Below are positions 7,523-16,750 of a stretch of 64,000 nucleotides of DNA, piece by piece. The DNA is taken from assembly GCA_041645535.1 (NCBI GenBank), contig JBAZPT010000003.1, forward strand, positions 57,733 through 121,732. The letters run 5' to 3'. How positions within the stretch are numbered: the stretch's first letter is position 1; each line of letters opens with the position of its first letter. The translations under genes and the position numbers were made by a program. The notes under the pieces are model-generated. The model had not been told where the DNA came from. It did no database searches and saw only the letters and a list, made by a program, of their open reading frames with translations. Origin of the DNA: JBAZPT01 sp041645535. Lineage in GTDB: Bacteria > Patescibacteriota > Minisyncoccia > Moranbacterales > UBA2206.

Positions 7523-7551
7523 ATTGTGTGGCAAAAACAGAAAAAAGTCAA
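7523..7551 (-). promoter_or_regulatory. Possible promoter of the ATP synthase operon
   Basis: TTGACT (7551-7546), 17-base spacer, CACAAT (7528-7523). The -10 is a poor match, so this is tentative. Confidence 0.3.
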
Positions 7552-7566
7552 GATTATCAAAAATTA

Positions 7567-8412
7567 TCAGATGCCGAATACTCCCTTTGCATTTCCTGTC
7601 GTAATTTTCCCCACCTCTTCAACTGAAATTTCCTTTATTTTAGCCATTTTTTCCGCCACTAATTTCACAAACAGCGGTTCGTTTCTTTCGCCTTTGTGCG
7701 GAACCGGCGTGAGATATGGGCAATCAGTTTCCAGAACTATATTTCTTATGTCCAACTCTTTAATCAAACGATTAAAGTCTTCAGCATAAGTCACTACGCC
7801 ATTGAGTCCGATTTTATAGCCCAGCTCTGTAAATTTGCGCGCGGTTTTGTATCCGCCCACAAAGCTGTGGATTATACCTCTTTTCTCCACCGGATTTTTT
7901 TGCAAAATTTCAAAAAGATCACCATAGGCATCTCCTTCAGAGCTATTACCCCAACAGTGAACCATGATTGGTTTTCGAACATCATTCGCAAGTTTAATAC
8001 CTTGCAAAAATGTTTCTTTCTGTTTCTCTTTTAGTTCTAAAATATTGTCCTCGGGTTCGAAATGATGATAATCAAGTCCCATTTCCCCGACTGCCACGAC
8101 TTTTGGATTTTTCGCGAGTTCCAAATATTTTTGATAATCAAAAACTTCCCCGGTAGTTTCAAAATCATTTTCATTGAGTTCCGAATCATCAGGGTTCACC
8201 TTTCTTTTGACCAGATGAATCGGATGCAACCCAACCGCCGCATAAATTCCTTCCGGATATTTTTCCGCCATTTCTACCGCGCGTTTGCTCGTTGAATATT
8301 GTGACCCGACATTCACGACAAAAACGCCCGCCTCCAGGGTTCGTTTCAAAACTTCCTCCGCGTCATCCTTATACGCGGCGAAATTCACATGGGCATGGGT
8401 ATCAAATAACAT
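7567..8412 (-). CDS. tatD: TatD-family metal-dependent hydrolase
   Basis: Predicted metal-dependent DNase or phosphodiesterase with a TIM-barrel fold, 281 residues, full length. Metal ligands are visible in DTHAHVNF near the start, GEMGLDYHH, MVHCWG, IHSFVGG and ETDCPYLTP. The start overlaps the metG stop by one base (TAATG), so the two are translationally coupled; metG-tatD-rsmI grouping is common in bacteria. Confidence 0.93.
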   Translation of the reverse strand: MLFDTHAHVNFAAYKDDAEEVLKRTLEAGVFVVNVGSQYSTSKRAVEMAEKYPEGIYAAVGLHPIHLVKRKVNPDDSELNENDFETTGEVFDYQKYLELAKNPKVVAVGEMGLDYHHFEPEDNILELKEKQKETFLQGIKLANDVRKPIMVHCWGNSSEGDAYGDLFEILQKNPVEKRGIIHSFVGGYKTARKFTELGYKIGLNGVVTYAEDFNRLIKELDIRNIVLETDCPYLTPVPHKGERNEPLFVKLVAEKMAKIKEISVEEVGKITTGNAKGVFGI

Positions 8413-9821
8413 TATTTTATTCTTTGAAAAAGAAGTTTGACTTTTTTCGTCTCCAGCGCTTTTTTTATTTTTTCCGAAGTTTCAGGCATGAATGGAATTA
8501 GTAGCTCAGATATAAGCGCCAGATTATTCAAAAGTTTTTGCATGACTTCTTTAAACTTTGCATCGTCCGTTTTTTTCAATTCCCATGGCCTCTGATCATC
8601 AATATATTTATTGCTTGTATAAATAAGTTGCTCCCAAACGCGTTCAAGCGCCTTGTCCAACCAAATACTGTTTAGAAAACCCAAATTCCACTGAACAGGA
8701 TCTTTTTCTAGGGATGGCATGAACTTGAGATCCTCACTAAGTTTTATAACCCGTGAAACTAGATTTCCTAGCCCATTGGCCAAATCAGCATTAAACTTTT
8801 CCGTCATCCGCTCCATGGTAATATCCCCATCATTTCCAAACACTCCGGACGTCATAAGCAAATACCGTGTTCCATCTGCCCCGAATTTCTCTAGCATTTC
8901 ATCAATGCCAATAACATTGCCCAGAGTTTTACTCATTTTCTTTCCGCCAGAAAGAATATGTCCGTGAGTAAAAATCATTTTTGGAAGTTGAACTTCCAAA
9001 TGCATTAGAATCGCCGGCCAAATGGTCGCATGCACACGCAAAATATCTTTCCCGATAAGTTGAACATCGGCTGGCCATTGCTTTGGAACATTATTAGCGT
9101 CTCCATCCCAGTCTAGCCCAGTCAGATAATTTAGAAACGCGTCCACCCAGACATAGGTTGTATGTTCCAGATCAAATGGAAGGGGCACTCCCCATTTTAA
9201 ATTTTTTCTGGAAACTGAAATATCTTTGAGCTCCTGGTTTTTCAAAAAAGACAGAACCTCATTTTTATATCTCTCCGGCGCGATCTTGAATTCATCGTTT
9301 TCAATTTTCTCAATCAGCTTCGACTGTATCTCGGTTAGTTTCAAAAGATAACATTCTTCGCGCGTTTTTTCCGGAGTTGCATTGTGATCCGGACACTTGC
9401 CATCCACTAATTCATTTTCGTTTTTGAACTGTTCGCATCCTGTACAATATAGTCCTTCGTATTCCCCCTTGTAGATCGCGCCTTTATCATAAAGAGTTTG
9501 CAGAACTTTTTGCACCGCTTTTTTATGTTTTATGTCTGTTGTCCTGATAAAATTGTCATACTTTATATTGAGCTTTTCCCAAAGACTTTTAAATTCCTCC
9601 CCGATTTCATCCACAAATACCTGCGGATCTTTGCCTTGCGCTTCAGCCGCTTTTTGGATTTTGGCCCCATGTTCATCCATACCAGTCAAAAAGAAAACTT
9701 CTTCGCCTTGCAATTTGTGAAACCGCGCCAAAACATCCGCCGCAATGGTCGTATAAGCATGGCCGATGTGCGGCTTGGCATTGGCGTAGTAGATTGGCGT
9801 TGTGATATAAAATTTATTCAT
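8412..9821 (-). CDS. metG: Methionyl-tRNA synthetase
   Basis: Charges tRNA-Met. 469 residues, class I. The HIGH motif is HIGHAYT near residue 18 (NAKPHIGHAYTTIAAD), the KMSKS motif is KKMSKTLGN, and a single zinc knuckle is present (YCTGCEQF and CPDHN). There is no C-terminal tRNA-binding extension, so this is the short form. It forms a compact unit with rsmI upstream and tatD downstream. Confidence 0.97.
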   Translation of the reverse strand: MNKFYITTPIYYANAKPHIGHAYTTIAADVLARFHKLQGEEVFFLTGMDEHGAKIQKAAEAQGKDPQVFVDEIGEEFKSLWEKLNIKYDNFIRTTDIKHKKAVQKVLQTLYDKGAIYKGEYEGLYCTGCEQFKNENELVDGKCPDHNATPEKTREECYLLKLTEIQSKLIEKIENDEFKIAPERYKNEVLSFLKNQELKDISVSRKNLKWGVPLPFDLEHTTYVWVDAFLNYLTGLDWDGDANNVPKQWPADVQLIGKDILRVHATIWPAILMHLEVQLPKMIFTHGHILSGGKKMSKTLGNVIGIDEMLEKFGADGTRYLLMTSGVFGNDGDITMERMTEKFNADLANGLGNLVSRVIKLSEDLKFMPSLEKDPVQWNLGFLNSIWLDKALERVWEQLIYTSNKYIDDQRPWELKKTDDAKFKEVMQKLLNNLALISELLIPFMPETSEKIKKALETKKVKLLFQRIK

Positions 9822-9826
9822 AATTT

Positions 9827-10498
9827 TTAATAAACAATGATTGTAAATTCCCCTTTCACCTTCCCTGGATTTTCTTGAAAATATTTCAGAACTTCATCCA
9901 CATTACCGCGGACTATTTCCTCAAACATTTTTGTGAGTTCGCGGCCGAGGATTATGTTTTTTTCACCGCCCAAACTTTTCAGTAGTTCCAGGTTTTTGAT
10001 GACGCGGTGTGGCGATTCATAGTAGATCACCGGATATTTTTCAGCGATTACTTCTTTGAAAAAAGTCTCCCTGCCCTTCTTGTGCGGAGGAAATCCGAGA
10101 AAGACAAATTTCTGCATATCAATTCCGGCCACACTGGCTAGCGCTGTGAGAGCAGAAGCACCCGGGATCGAAATGACACAGATGTTATTGGCAATCACTT
10201 CTTCCACTAGCTTATTTCCAGGGTCAGAAACGCCCGGCGTGCCGGCATCCGTTACCAGCGCTACATTCTGCCCGCTTTTTAGAGCCTCCATAATTTGGCT
10301 TATTTTAGGCGCTTTTGAATGCTGGAAATAGCTTGTCGCTGGCTTTTTGATTGCATAGTGATCTAGAAGCTTTTTGGTCACGCGTGTGTCTTCGCACGCC
10401 ACCAAATCGACCTTTTTGAGGGTTTCCAGCGCCCGCAAGGTGATGTCATCCAAATTGCCAATTGGCGTCGCCACGATGTATAATATGCCTGTATCCAT
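9827..10498 (-). CDS. rsmI: 16S rRNA (cytidine-1402-2'-O)-methyltransferase
   Basis: SAM-dependent tetrapyrrole-methylase-fold enzyme that methylates C1402 of 16S rRNA in the decoding centre. 223 residues, shorter than the usual 280 because the small C-terminal domain is missing. Motifs: IVATPIGNLDDITLRALETL at the N-terminus, CEDTRVT, and LVTDAGTPGVSDPG. It is six bases upstream of metG on the same strand. Confidence 0.94.
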   Translation of the reverse strand: MDTGILYIVATPIGNLDDITLRALETLKKVDLVACEDTRVTKKLLDHYAIKKPATSYFQHSKAPKISQIMEALKSGQNVALVTDAGTPGVSDPGNKLVEEVIANNICVISIPGASALTALASVAGIDMQKFVFLGFPPHKKGRETFFKEVIAEKYPVIYYESPHRVIKNLELLKSLGGEKNIILGRELTKMFEEIVRGNVDEVLKYFQENPGKVKGEFTIIVY

Positions 10499-10539
10499 AA
10501 ATTAAGTTTAGCTTAAATATAACTATTTTTCAATGCGCT

Positions 10540-10592
10540 GTAGCGGTCCGACCCCTTTTGGTCGTTGAGGTCGAGAGGGGTCGGACCGCTAC
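10540..10592. repeat. Palindromic element between rsmI and the 10602 gene
   Basis: Perfect 17-base arms, GTAGCGGTCCGACCCCT at 10540-10556 and its reverse complement at 10576-10592, enclosing 19 bases. It is ten bases upstream of the 10602 start. Confidence 0.85.
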
Positions 10593-10601
10593 GCAAAAAT
10601 T

Positions 10602-11072
10602 ATGATCCTCGCGACCCATGAACTTGTCGGCGCGGCTATCGGCGCAAAAATCCACAACCCTTGGCTGATAATAATATTTTCAATAGCCATGCATTTTGTT
10701 TTGGATACTTTCCGCCACGGAGAATATGTGGAAAGTTTTGATAAAAAAGCTAATATTAAAAACACCTGGTGGAAAGTAGCTTTGGATTTTTTTATTGGTA
10801 TTTTTATGGTATCTTTGCTTATTTATTTCAATCGTTTTAATGCGCTCCAAATAAAATATATTCTTCTCGGAGTTTTTGCTTCAATTTTTCCCGATGCGCT
10901 CACTTTTTTATATTGGAAGTTTCATTCGCCCTGTCTTAAAAAAATTTATGACTTTCATTTATGGTGCCATAAATATTTACCTGGCGCACCTGAGCGCGCC
11001 TGGAATCTCCGCAACGCCACCAATGACATTGTCATTTCCCTCATCACAATTATCATACTTTTTATAAAATAA
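10602..11072 (+). CDS. Small membrane protein, possible metal-dependent hydrolase type
   Basis: 156 residues with four hydrophobic segments (about 20-35, 60-80, 84-103, 140-155). Conserved-looking polar residues lie near the membrane: THELVGAAIG, MHFVLDTFRHGEY and FHLWCHKYLPG. The His/Asp pattern recalls the membrane-bound YdjM-like hydrolase family, but the match is only suggestive. One of few plus-strand genes in this half of the window; it ends at a hairpin terminator. Confidence 0.7.
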   Translation: MILATHELVGAAIGAKIHNPWLIIIFSIAMHFVLDTFRHGEYVESFDKKANIKNTWWKVALDFFIGIFMVSLLIYFNRFNALQIKYILLGVFASIFPDALTFLYWKFHSPCLKKIYDFHLWCHKYLPGAPERAWNLRNATNDIVISLITIIILFIK

Positions 11073-11108
11073 AAACAGCCCGCGATTGCCAGCTGTTTTT
11101 TATTTTTA
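11072..11108 (+). terminator. Terminator after the 10602 gene
   Basis: AAAACAGC (11072-11079), 12-base loop, GCTGTTTT (11092-11099), then a T-rich run. The A-rich left side lets it also act for the convergent gene. Confidence 0.75.
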
Positions 11109-11119
11109 ACCAAAGAAAG

Positions 11120-12145
11120 TTAATTTTCTTTCGGCTTCTCAAACAAATCAGAAACAAAAACGCTGACGGCAGTGGCGATTGGAATCGCTAAAAGCGCGCC
11201 GAGCACTCCGCCTAATTTCAAACCGATAAGCAAAGCCAGGATCACCGCGATTGGATGGAGTCCCACTGCTTTTTTCATAACCTGCGGAATAATAATGTGC
11301 CCCTCGAATTGCTGGACGATAATATAAAGCGCGAAAACCAGCAAGCCGGTCAAGGGAGAAACCGTGAGTCCAACCAGCACTGCCGGAATCAGCGAAACAA
11401 TCGGTCCGATAAATGGCACGACTTCCATCAGCCCGGCCAATAATGCCAGGGACAAGGCAAAGGGAACCCCAAGAAGCGAGAGCCCGATAAAATCCATGGC
11501 AAAAATAATGAGCATTAAAGAAAGTTGACCAAGAACCCAGCGGCTGATTTTTCGCTGAATGCGCAAAACCAGAGAACCGGCATAATCTTTGTGTTTTTGC
11601 GGCGTGATGGAAACAATGAAATTTTTTATCCCGTCTTCTTTGACGGCCATATAAAAAGTCATAACCAAAACGATTGCCACCGAAACAAATCCGGAAAAAA
11701 ATCCGATTGTGGCAGTAAAAATATTTCCCGATGATCCGGCCAGCAGGCCTCCAATATCCGAGAGCAAGCTTTGGGTGCTAACAGCGATGTGCTGGGCTTG
11801 AAAAAAAGTATCAAATCCCTGAAAATATTTTTCAACACTGGCAATGATTTCAGGCAATTTTTGGGCAAAGTCTTTTATTTGCTGGACCAGCGGAGGAATC
11901 AAAAAAGAAACCGCCAGACCGATTACCGCGAATAAACAAACATACACAATCAAAACTCCGATCGCTCTCGGCACTTTGCGGCGATGCAGGCGGTAAACAA
12001 TCGGGTCCATAGCCGCCACTAAAATAATAGAAATGAAAAGCAACGCGACGATGTCGCGGATGAAATACAAAAACCACAAGCCTATTAAAATTAAAATAGT
12101 CCTGAATACAATGCCAGTGGAAATGTCGACTGTTTGCTTGCTCAT
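11120..12145 (-). CDS. AI-2E family transporter (PerM/YtvI-like permease)
   Basis: 341-residue inner-membrane protein with about eight helices. The N-terminal pair LILIGLWFLYFIRDIVALLF and the later FIGPIVSLIPAVLVGL segment are hallmarks of the DUF20/AI-2E exporter family. Substrate cannot be told from sequence; members include sporulation, ion and autoinducer-related permeases. Five bases downstream of the M16 peptidase gene. Confidence 0.9.
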   Translation of the reverse strand: MSKQTVDISTGIVFRTILILIGLWFLYFIRDIVALLFISIILVAAMDPIVYRLHRRKVPRAIGVLIVYVCLFAVIGLAVSFLIPPLVQQIKDFAQKLPEIIASVEKYFQGFDTFFQAQHIAVSTQSLLSDIGGLLAGSSGNIFTATIGFFSGFVSVAIVLVMTFYMAVKEDGIKNFIVSITPQKHKDYAGSLVLRIQRKISRWVLGQLSLMLIIFAMDFIGLSLLGVPFALSLALLAGLMEVVPFIGPIVSLIPAVLVGLTVSPLTGLLVFALYIIVQQFEGHIIIPQVMKKAVGLHPIAVILALLIGLKLGGVLGALLAIPIATAVSVFVSDLFEKPKEN

Positions 12146-12149
12146 ATTT

Positions 12150-13418
12150 TTAAAATTTAAGTATTTTTTCTAATTTTTTACTATCTTTATGCGGCCCAAT
12201 AACAGCCAGGTTGAGCGTTTTTTCTTTGAAAATATCCTTAGCTACTCTTAGTATGTTCGAAACCGTCACTTTGTCAATTTCGGCAAAAATTTCACCGGGC
12301 GTCATAATTTTTTTGTTTTTTAATGGCTGGTCCACAAAAAACATCGCGACTTCGTCAGAAGATTCCAACCCCATAATGCTTTTGCCCTTGATATAATCCT
12401 TGGCTTTCTGCAACTCTTTTTCACTAACTTTTTTAGTGGCGATTTTTTTGTATTCCCCAAGGATAACTTTTACCGTTTCCTCAAGTTTCCCATGATCCAC
12501 TCCGGCCTGCGTCGCCAAATATCCGCATTCTAAAAAAGAGTCAGCAAAAGTGAACACCGAATACGCCAAGCCTCTTCTTTCCCGCACTTCAATAAAAAGA
12601 CGGCTGCTCATATTGCCTCCCAGAATGATCCCGAGCAGCCCAAGAGCAAAGCGGTCCCTGTGATCCTGATAATACGCTCGATTGCCTAAAATAAAATGGG
12701 TTTGATCAGTTTTCTTGGTTTTAATTTTCAGAGCCGGATATTTTTGGTTTTCTAAAACTTTTTTGATAGATGGTTTTCTGCCTTTTTTCATTCCGGAAAA
12801 ATATTTTTGCACTTGTTTCAAAATATTTTTTTCATCAATTTTTCCAGCCATGCAGACGATCGTGTCATTGGCCACATAAAAACGCCGCATATAATCCACA
12901 AAATCTTTTCGCCTAAAGGACTCGATTGTTTTTTTGTATCCTATTACTTCTCTGCCCAAAGAATTATTTGCGTAAAGCAACTTTTCAAAAACATCTCCGA
13001 CGATTCTGCGCGGATCATCCTCGCACATATTCACTTCCTGAATGATTGTCCCTTTTTCCCGCTCAATTTCGCTCGCTTCAATTTTTGAGTTTAAAAAAAT
13101 ATCCGACACGACATCCAGCGCCGTTCCAATATATTTAGCATCAACCTTGGCGTAATAACCCGTTCTATCTTTCCAGGTGAACGCATTGAATTCACCGCCG
13201 ATCGAATCAAGCTCCTCTGAAATAGCTAAAGCATTAGGACGTTTTTCCGTTCCCTTGAAAAACATATGTTCTATAAAATGCGAGAGGCCCGCTTCTTTTT
13301 CGGTTTCATATCTTGAGCCAACCCCGACCATCAAGACCACTGTTGCCGTTTGCGTGTCTTTCATCGGCACAGTCAGGATGCGCAAGCCATTTTTTAGCGT
13401 AGTTTTTTTATACTTCAT
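12150..13418 (-). CDS. M16-family zinc peptidase
   Basis: Processing-peptidase-like protease, 422 residues, the single-unit size of mitochondrial MPP and bacterial YmxG. The inverted zinc motif is HFIEHMFFKGTEKRP (HxxEH near residues 47-51), with the distal glutamate in the following helix, and the C-terminal half carries the R/Y pair region (RGLAYSV). Overlaps the NIF3-like gene stop by one base. No partner M16 gene is nearby, so it may work as a homodimer. Confidence 0.94.
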   Translation of the reverse strand: MKYKKTTLKNGLRILTVPMKDTQTATVVLMVGVGSRYETEKEAGLSHFIEHMFFKGTEKRPNALAISEELDSIGGEFNAFTWKDRTGYYAKVDAKYIGTALDVVSDIFLNSKIEASEIEREKGTIIQEVNMCEDDPRRIVGDVFEKLLYANNSLGREVIGYKKTIESFRRKDFVDYMRRFYVANDTIVCMAGKIDEKNILKQVQKYFSGMKKGRKPSIKKVLENQKYPALKIKTKKTDQTHFILGNRAYYQDHRDRFALGLLGIILGGNMSSRLFIEVRERRGLAYSVFTFADSFLECGYLATQAGVDHGKLEETVKVILGEYKKIATKKVSEKELQKAKDYIKGKSIMGLESSDEVAMFFVDQPLKNKKIMTPGEIFAEIDKVTVSNILRVAKDIFKEKTLNLAVIGPHKDSKKLEKILKF

Positions 13419-14392
13419 TATCTTTTTTTCTTAATTCTGCTATATCTTATTAACCCCGAACATGGCAAGACTTCAATTCCTTTTTTCTCCAGCTCATCTA
13501 AAAATAAATTCATGCCGAGGGAATCTGAAGAAATATGCCCCGCGATAACCACATTGATGTGCGCTTTTTCGGCGGCTTTCTTGTGCTCCTCGCTTTGGTG
13601 CATTGCGATAACCGTCCCAATGCCGGCTTGCGCCATTTTTTCATAAATTTTCGCACTGCCTTCCGCGCCGCCGGTAATTTCCGTGAACGCAATTTTTCCC
13701 GTATGGCTGTCCGGCGAACCGCTGAACAAGCTTGGACCCGCTCCCAGCTTGGCCGCTTCCCTGTATTCCGGAATTTCCAAAAGCGATTTCAAAATGTCGC
13801 CGACATATTCCGGTTTGTCCTTTTTAATCTTAGCTTCCACAAACTTAGCAATCATATTGTCCGCCGGCGTGTGAACATTCATAAAGCTTAAACTCAAAAT
13901 TTTGGCCGCGTCGACCGCTTTGTAATGATTTACGGGATTTATGCCGCGCGTCACTTCATCAATTCTAATTTTCATTAAACTCTCGGCAACATTAATTGGC
14001 ACGCCATATTGCACCAGAACATCCGCCTGAAGATGCATCACTCCCGTGAGATCAGCTAACCCCCTTCCTTCAGGATGATGGGCAATCACCAGATCAATTT
14101 TGTTTTTTGGATTGTGATTGTTGAGATAAGCCGCGATCATCAGCTCCGCGCTGTCGATGTCGATCCCCGCCAGCACTCTTTTAATATTTTTCACTCCACT
14201 GTCAAAATGAACGCGCGAATCGGTATAGGGGTTGGTTAATTTCTCCATGTCGAATAAAGCTTTCTCGTCTTTGGAAAGCTTCTCATATTTTTCTTTTATT
14301 CTCTTTAGTTGTTTTTCTATTTGGGCTTTGGGCCGGAAATCATTCTTGATTCCGAGTTCGATCGCGAGATGGTAGATTTGCTGGATATTCAT
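13418..14392 (-). CDS. NIF3-like protein
   Basis: 324 residues. The motifs GIDIDSAELMIAAYL, DLVIAHHPEGRG and the C-terminal VVIAGHISSDSLGMNLFLDEL resemble the NIF3/YqfO family of dinuclear-metal proteins (HH pair and a late His/Asp). Function in the family is unsettled. The N-terminal 70 residues are helical and unlike the short family start, perhaps a lineage-specific extension. Coupled to the M16 gene by a one-base overlap. Confidence 0.8.
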   Translation of the reverse strand: MNIQQIYHLAIELGIKNDFRPKAQIEKQLKRIKEKYEKLSKDEKALFDMEKLTNPYTDSRVHFDSGVKNIKRVLAGIDIDSAELMIAAYLNNHNPKNKIDLVIAHHPEGRGLADLTGVMHLQADVLVQYGVPINVAESLMKIRIDEVTRGINPVNHYKAVDAAKILSLSFMNVHTPADNMIAKFVEAKIKKDKPEYVGDILKSLLEIPEYREAAKLGAGPSLFSGSPDSHTGKIAFTEITGGAEGSAKIYEKMAQAGIGTVIAMHQSEEHKKAAEKAHINVVIAGHISSDSLGMNLFLDELEKKGIEVLPCSGLIRYSRIKKKR

Positions 14393-14404
14393 AGTTTAAA
14401 AAAA

Positions 14405-15151
14405 TTATTTAATAAATACATCAGGCTGACATGGGCCAAGACCGAGTGCTTCTTTCATCGCGCAGTAGTATTTAAACCGAGGATCTTCTTCGATTATGGC
14501 CAGCCCTTCGTCTTGTTTTCCCATGGTTTTATTTTTAAAATATTCTCTCAAATTACTCTCATAGTCGCTAAAATTAGCCTCATTCAAATCTACTGTCATT
14601 CTGTAATCAAATCTTCTCAGCGAATTAAAAACTTTATCATTAACATATGCTGAGATATGAGGCGCTCTCTTTTTAAGCTCATTGAATTTTCTTTCAGCTT
14701 TTTGTTTCAATTCTCTTTTTTCTTTTTCTACATCCAAACATTTTTTTTCCTGTATCCAGTTTCGAAGCAGTGCCACAAAATTATATTCATTGTCTCCTGG
14801 CGAAAACCTGCTGATATATTCATCTAATTTTTTTTCATCCAGTTTTTCTTTCTTAAATTGCCGGTAAAAATCTATCGTCTTATCAGAAAGCCCATTAACA
14901 TTGAAATATCCAAAATGCCTATCTACTCCTCCTCCTTGCATTGCCTTAAGCTCTTCCCTCAGTTTGTTGAAATAGCCCCCTTCTTCTCCCCTTTCAATTT
15001 CGTAAGCCAAATATTTATCGCTGTTTTTAGCCCCAGTTTCTTTTCCCTCTTCAAACTGATCGATGCCTTTTCCAAAAGGAGTGTCCAGCTTTTCCTCAGA
15101 CCTTTTAAGTTGTCGTTTGTAATCACCTACTTCATGTTCAAATGTCGACAT
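14405..15151 (-). CDS. Hypothetical charged protein
   Basis: 248 residues, not recognised. Strongly charged (Lys/Glu-rich), no signal peptide or membrane helix, predicted largely helical with a coiled-coil stretch at about 125-160. It lies five bases below the glyS stop and 13 above NIF3-like, so it is probably cotranscribed with them. Confidence 0.75.
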   Translation of the reverse strand: MSTFEHEVGDYKRQLKRSEEKLDTPFGKGIDQFEEGKETGAKNSDKYLAYEIERGEEGGYFNKLREELKAMQGGGVDRHFGYFNVNGLSDKTIDFYRQFKKEKLDEKKLDEYISRFSPGDNEYNFVALLRNWIQEKKCLDVEKEKRELKQKAERKFNELKKRAPHISAYVNDKVFNSLRRFDYRMTVDLNEANFSDYESNLREYFKNKTMGKQDEGLAIIEEDPRFKYYCAMKEALGLGPCQPDVFIK

Positions 15152-15155
15152 AAAT

Positions 15156-16559
15156 TTAAGAATAAAGCTTGTATGATAAATAATTTTTCAGCTCCTTAAT
15201 TTTCACCCTCTCCTGCTTCATTGTATCCCGATCGCGCACTGTAACCGCGTTATCCTCCAAAGTAGCAAAGTCCACCGTCACGCAATAAGGCGTCCCGATT
15301 TCATCCTGCCTGCGATAGCGCTTGCCGACATTCCCATTGTCGTCAAATTCGCACATAAATTGCGGTTTCAGGCTGTTATAAATTTCTTTAGCCTTAGCCA
15401 CCAGCTCCGGCTTGTTGCGCAACAGCGGGAAAATGGCGACTTTAATCGGCGCCAGCCGTTTGTCCAGCTTCAGCACGGTTCTGATTTCTTCGCCGTTTTT
15501 TTCTTCTGTGTAGGCCTTGTCAATAAACATAAAAAATAATCTGTTGAGGCCCACGGAAGTTTCCATAATGTGCGGGATGAATTTTTCACCGGTCTTTTCG
15601 TCGAGATAACTCAAATCAACTCCGGAAAATTTTGAGTGTTGAGACAAATCCCAATCTCCGCGCGCGTGGATACCTTCCACTTCTTTGAATCCGCCCAGCG
15701 ATTTGAAATTATATTCGACATCATACGCCTGCGACGCATAGTGAGCTAATTTTTCATGTTCATACCAGCGGATGTCTTTCTCACCAATTCCATATTCTAA
15801 ATACCATTTCCAGCGTGTGTTTTTCCACATTTCATATTTCTCATTCATGTCCTTGGGATGCAAAAAATATTGCATTTCCATCTGCTCAAATTCACGCGTG
15901 CGGAAAATAAATTGGCGGGCGATGATTTCGTTTCGAAAGGCTTTGCCGACTTGCGCGATACCAAACGGCAGTTTCACGCGCGTGGAGTCCAGCGTGTTTT
16001 TGTATTCAAGATAAATTCCCCCGCAGGTTTCCGGACGCAGATATACCACATGCTCTTCGGAAAGCGCACTGGTAGGGGAACCCAGATTGGATTTCACCAT
16101 CAGCGAAAATCTTTTAGCCTCCGTCAAATCACCTGAACCACAGCTTTGACATTTCAATTTTCCCAGTTCTTTTAATTTCTTGAGTTCTACATTAATGAAA
16201 TCCATCGGTTGTTTGTCAGCGCTTATGCCAAAAAGTTCCAGCACGTGGTCGGCGCGCATCCGGGCTTTGCATTTTTTGCAATCGATCTGCGGATCGTCAA
16301 AACTGTCAATGTGCCCGGAAGCTTTCCAAGTAGTCGGGTGCATAAAAATCGCGCTGTCGAGTCCCACTATGTCGTCGCGGTATTGCACCATATGCTTCCA
16401 CCACTCATCGCGAATATTATTTTTGAGCAGTGTCCCATAATGTCCATAATCATAAACCGCCGCGAGTCCTCCATAGATTTCGGAAGACGGGAACACAAAC
16501 CCCCGCCTTTTGCAAAGGGAGACAATTTTGTCCATAGTAATTTGCTGCTTTTCTTTCAT
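15156..16559 (-). CDS. glyS: Glycyl-tRNA synthetase (eukaryote/archaeal-type, alpha2)
   Basis: Charges tRNA-Gly. Class II, single-chain homodimer type. Visible parts: GFVFPSSEIYGGLAAVYDYG at the N-terminus, zinc-like cysteines (CKKCKARM and CQSCGSG), motif 2 RTREFEQMEMQYF, motif 3 around ETSVGLNRLFF, and a C-terminal anticodon domain starting at LAPIKVAIFPLL. The ATG at 16559 (MKEKQQITMDKIV) gives 467 residues; a longer frame from 16643 adds 28 unconvincing residues. A possible operator lies upstream at 16689-16720. Confidence 0.95.
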   Translation of the reverse strand: MKEKQQITMDKIVSLCKRRGFVFPSSEIYGGLAAVYDYGHYGTLLKNNIRDEWWKHMVQYRDDIVGLDSAIFMHPTTWKASGHIDSFDDPQIDCKKCKARMRADHVLELFGISADKQPMDFINVELKKLKELGKLKCQSCGSGDLTEAKRFSLMVKSNLGSPTSALSEEHVVYLRPETCGGIYLEYKNTLDSTRVKLPFGIAQVGKAFRNEIIARQFIFRTREFEQMEMQYFLHPKDMNEKYEMWKNTRWKWYLEYGIGEKDIRWYEHEKLAHYASQAYDVEYNFKSLGGFKEVEGIHARGDWDLSQHSKFSGVDLSYLDEKTGEKFIPHIMETSVGLNRLFFMFIDKAYTEEKNGEEIRTVLKLDKRLAPIKVAIFPLLRNKPELVAKAKEIYNSLKPQFMCEFDDNGNVGKRYRRQDEIGTPYCVTVDFATLEDNAVTVRDRDTMKQERVKIKELKNYLSYKLYS

Positions 16560-16688
16560 ATGCCTGTATATTTTATTTTTTGCCTCAAATCCAGTATATC
16601 TCAAACTCCCATTTTTTTCAATACCTATATTACCAGCCTCCATTTGTTATAGATATCCCATAGATCTTTGTTTTTATTCTAACTTTTA

Positions 16689-16720
16689 TTACATATTTCA
16701 CCGGCCGGAGTATTATGTAA
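16689..16720. promoter_or_regulatory. 32-bp dyad, candidate operator upstream of glyS
   Basis: TTACATA, five bases, CCGGCCGG, five bases, TATGTAA: a perfect dyad. A half-degenerate copy lies upstream of the neighbouring regulator gene (17355-17386), suggesting that regulator as the binder. Confidence 0.5.
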
Positions 16721-16750
16721 AACAATATTTTTTAACAATATAATCATATC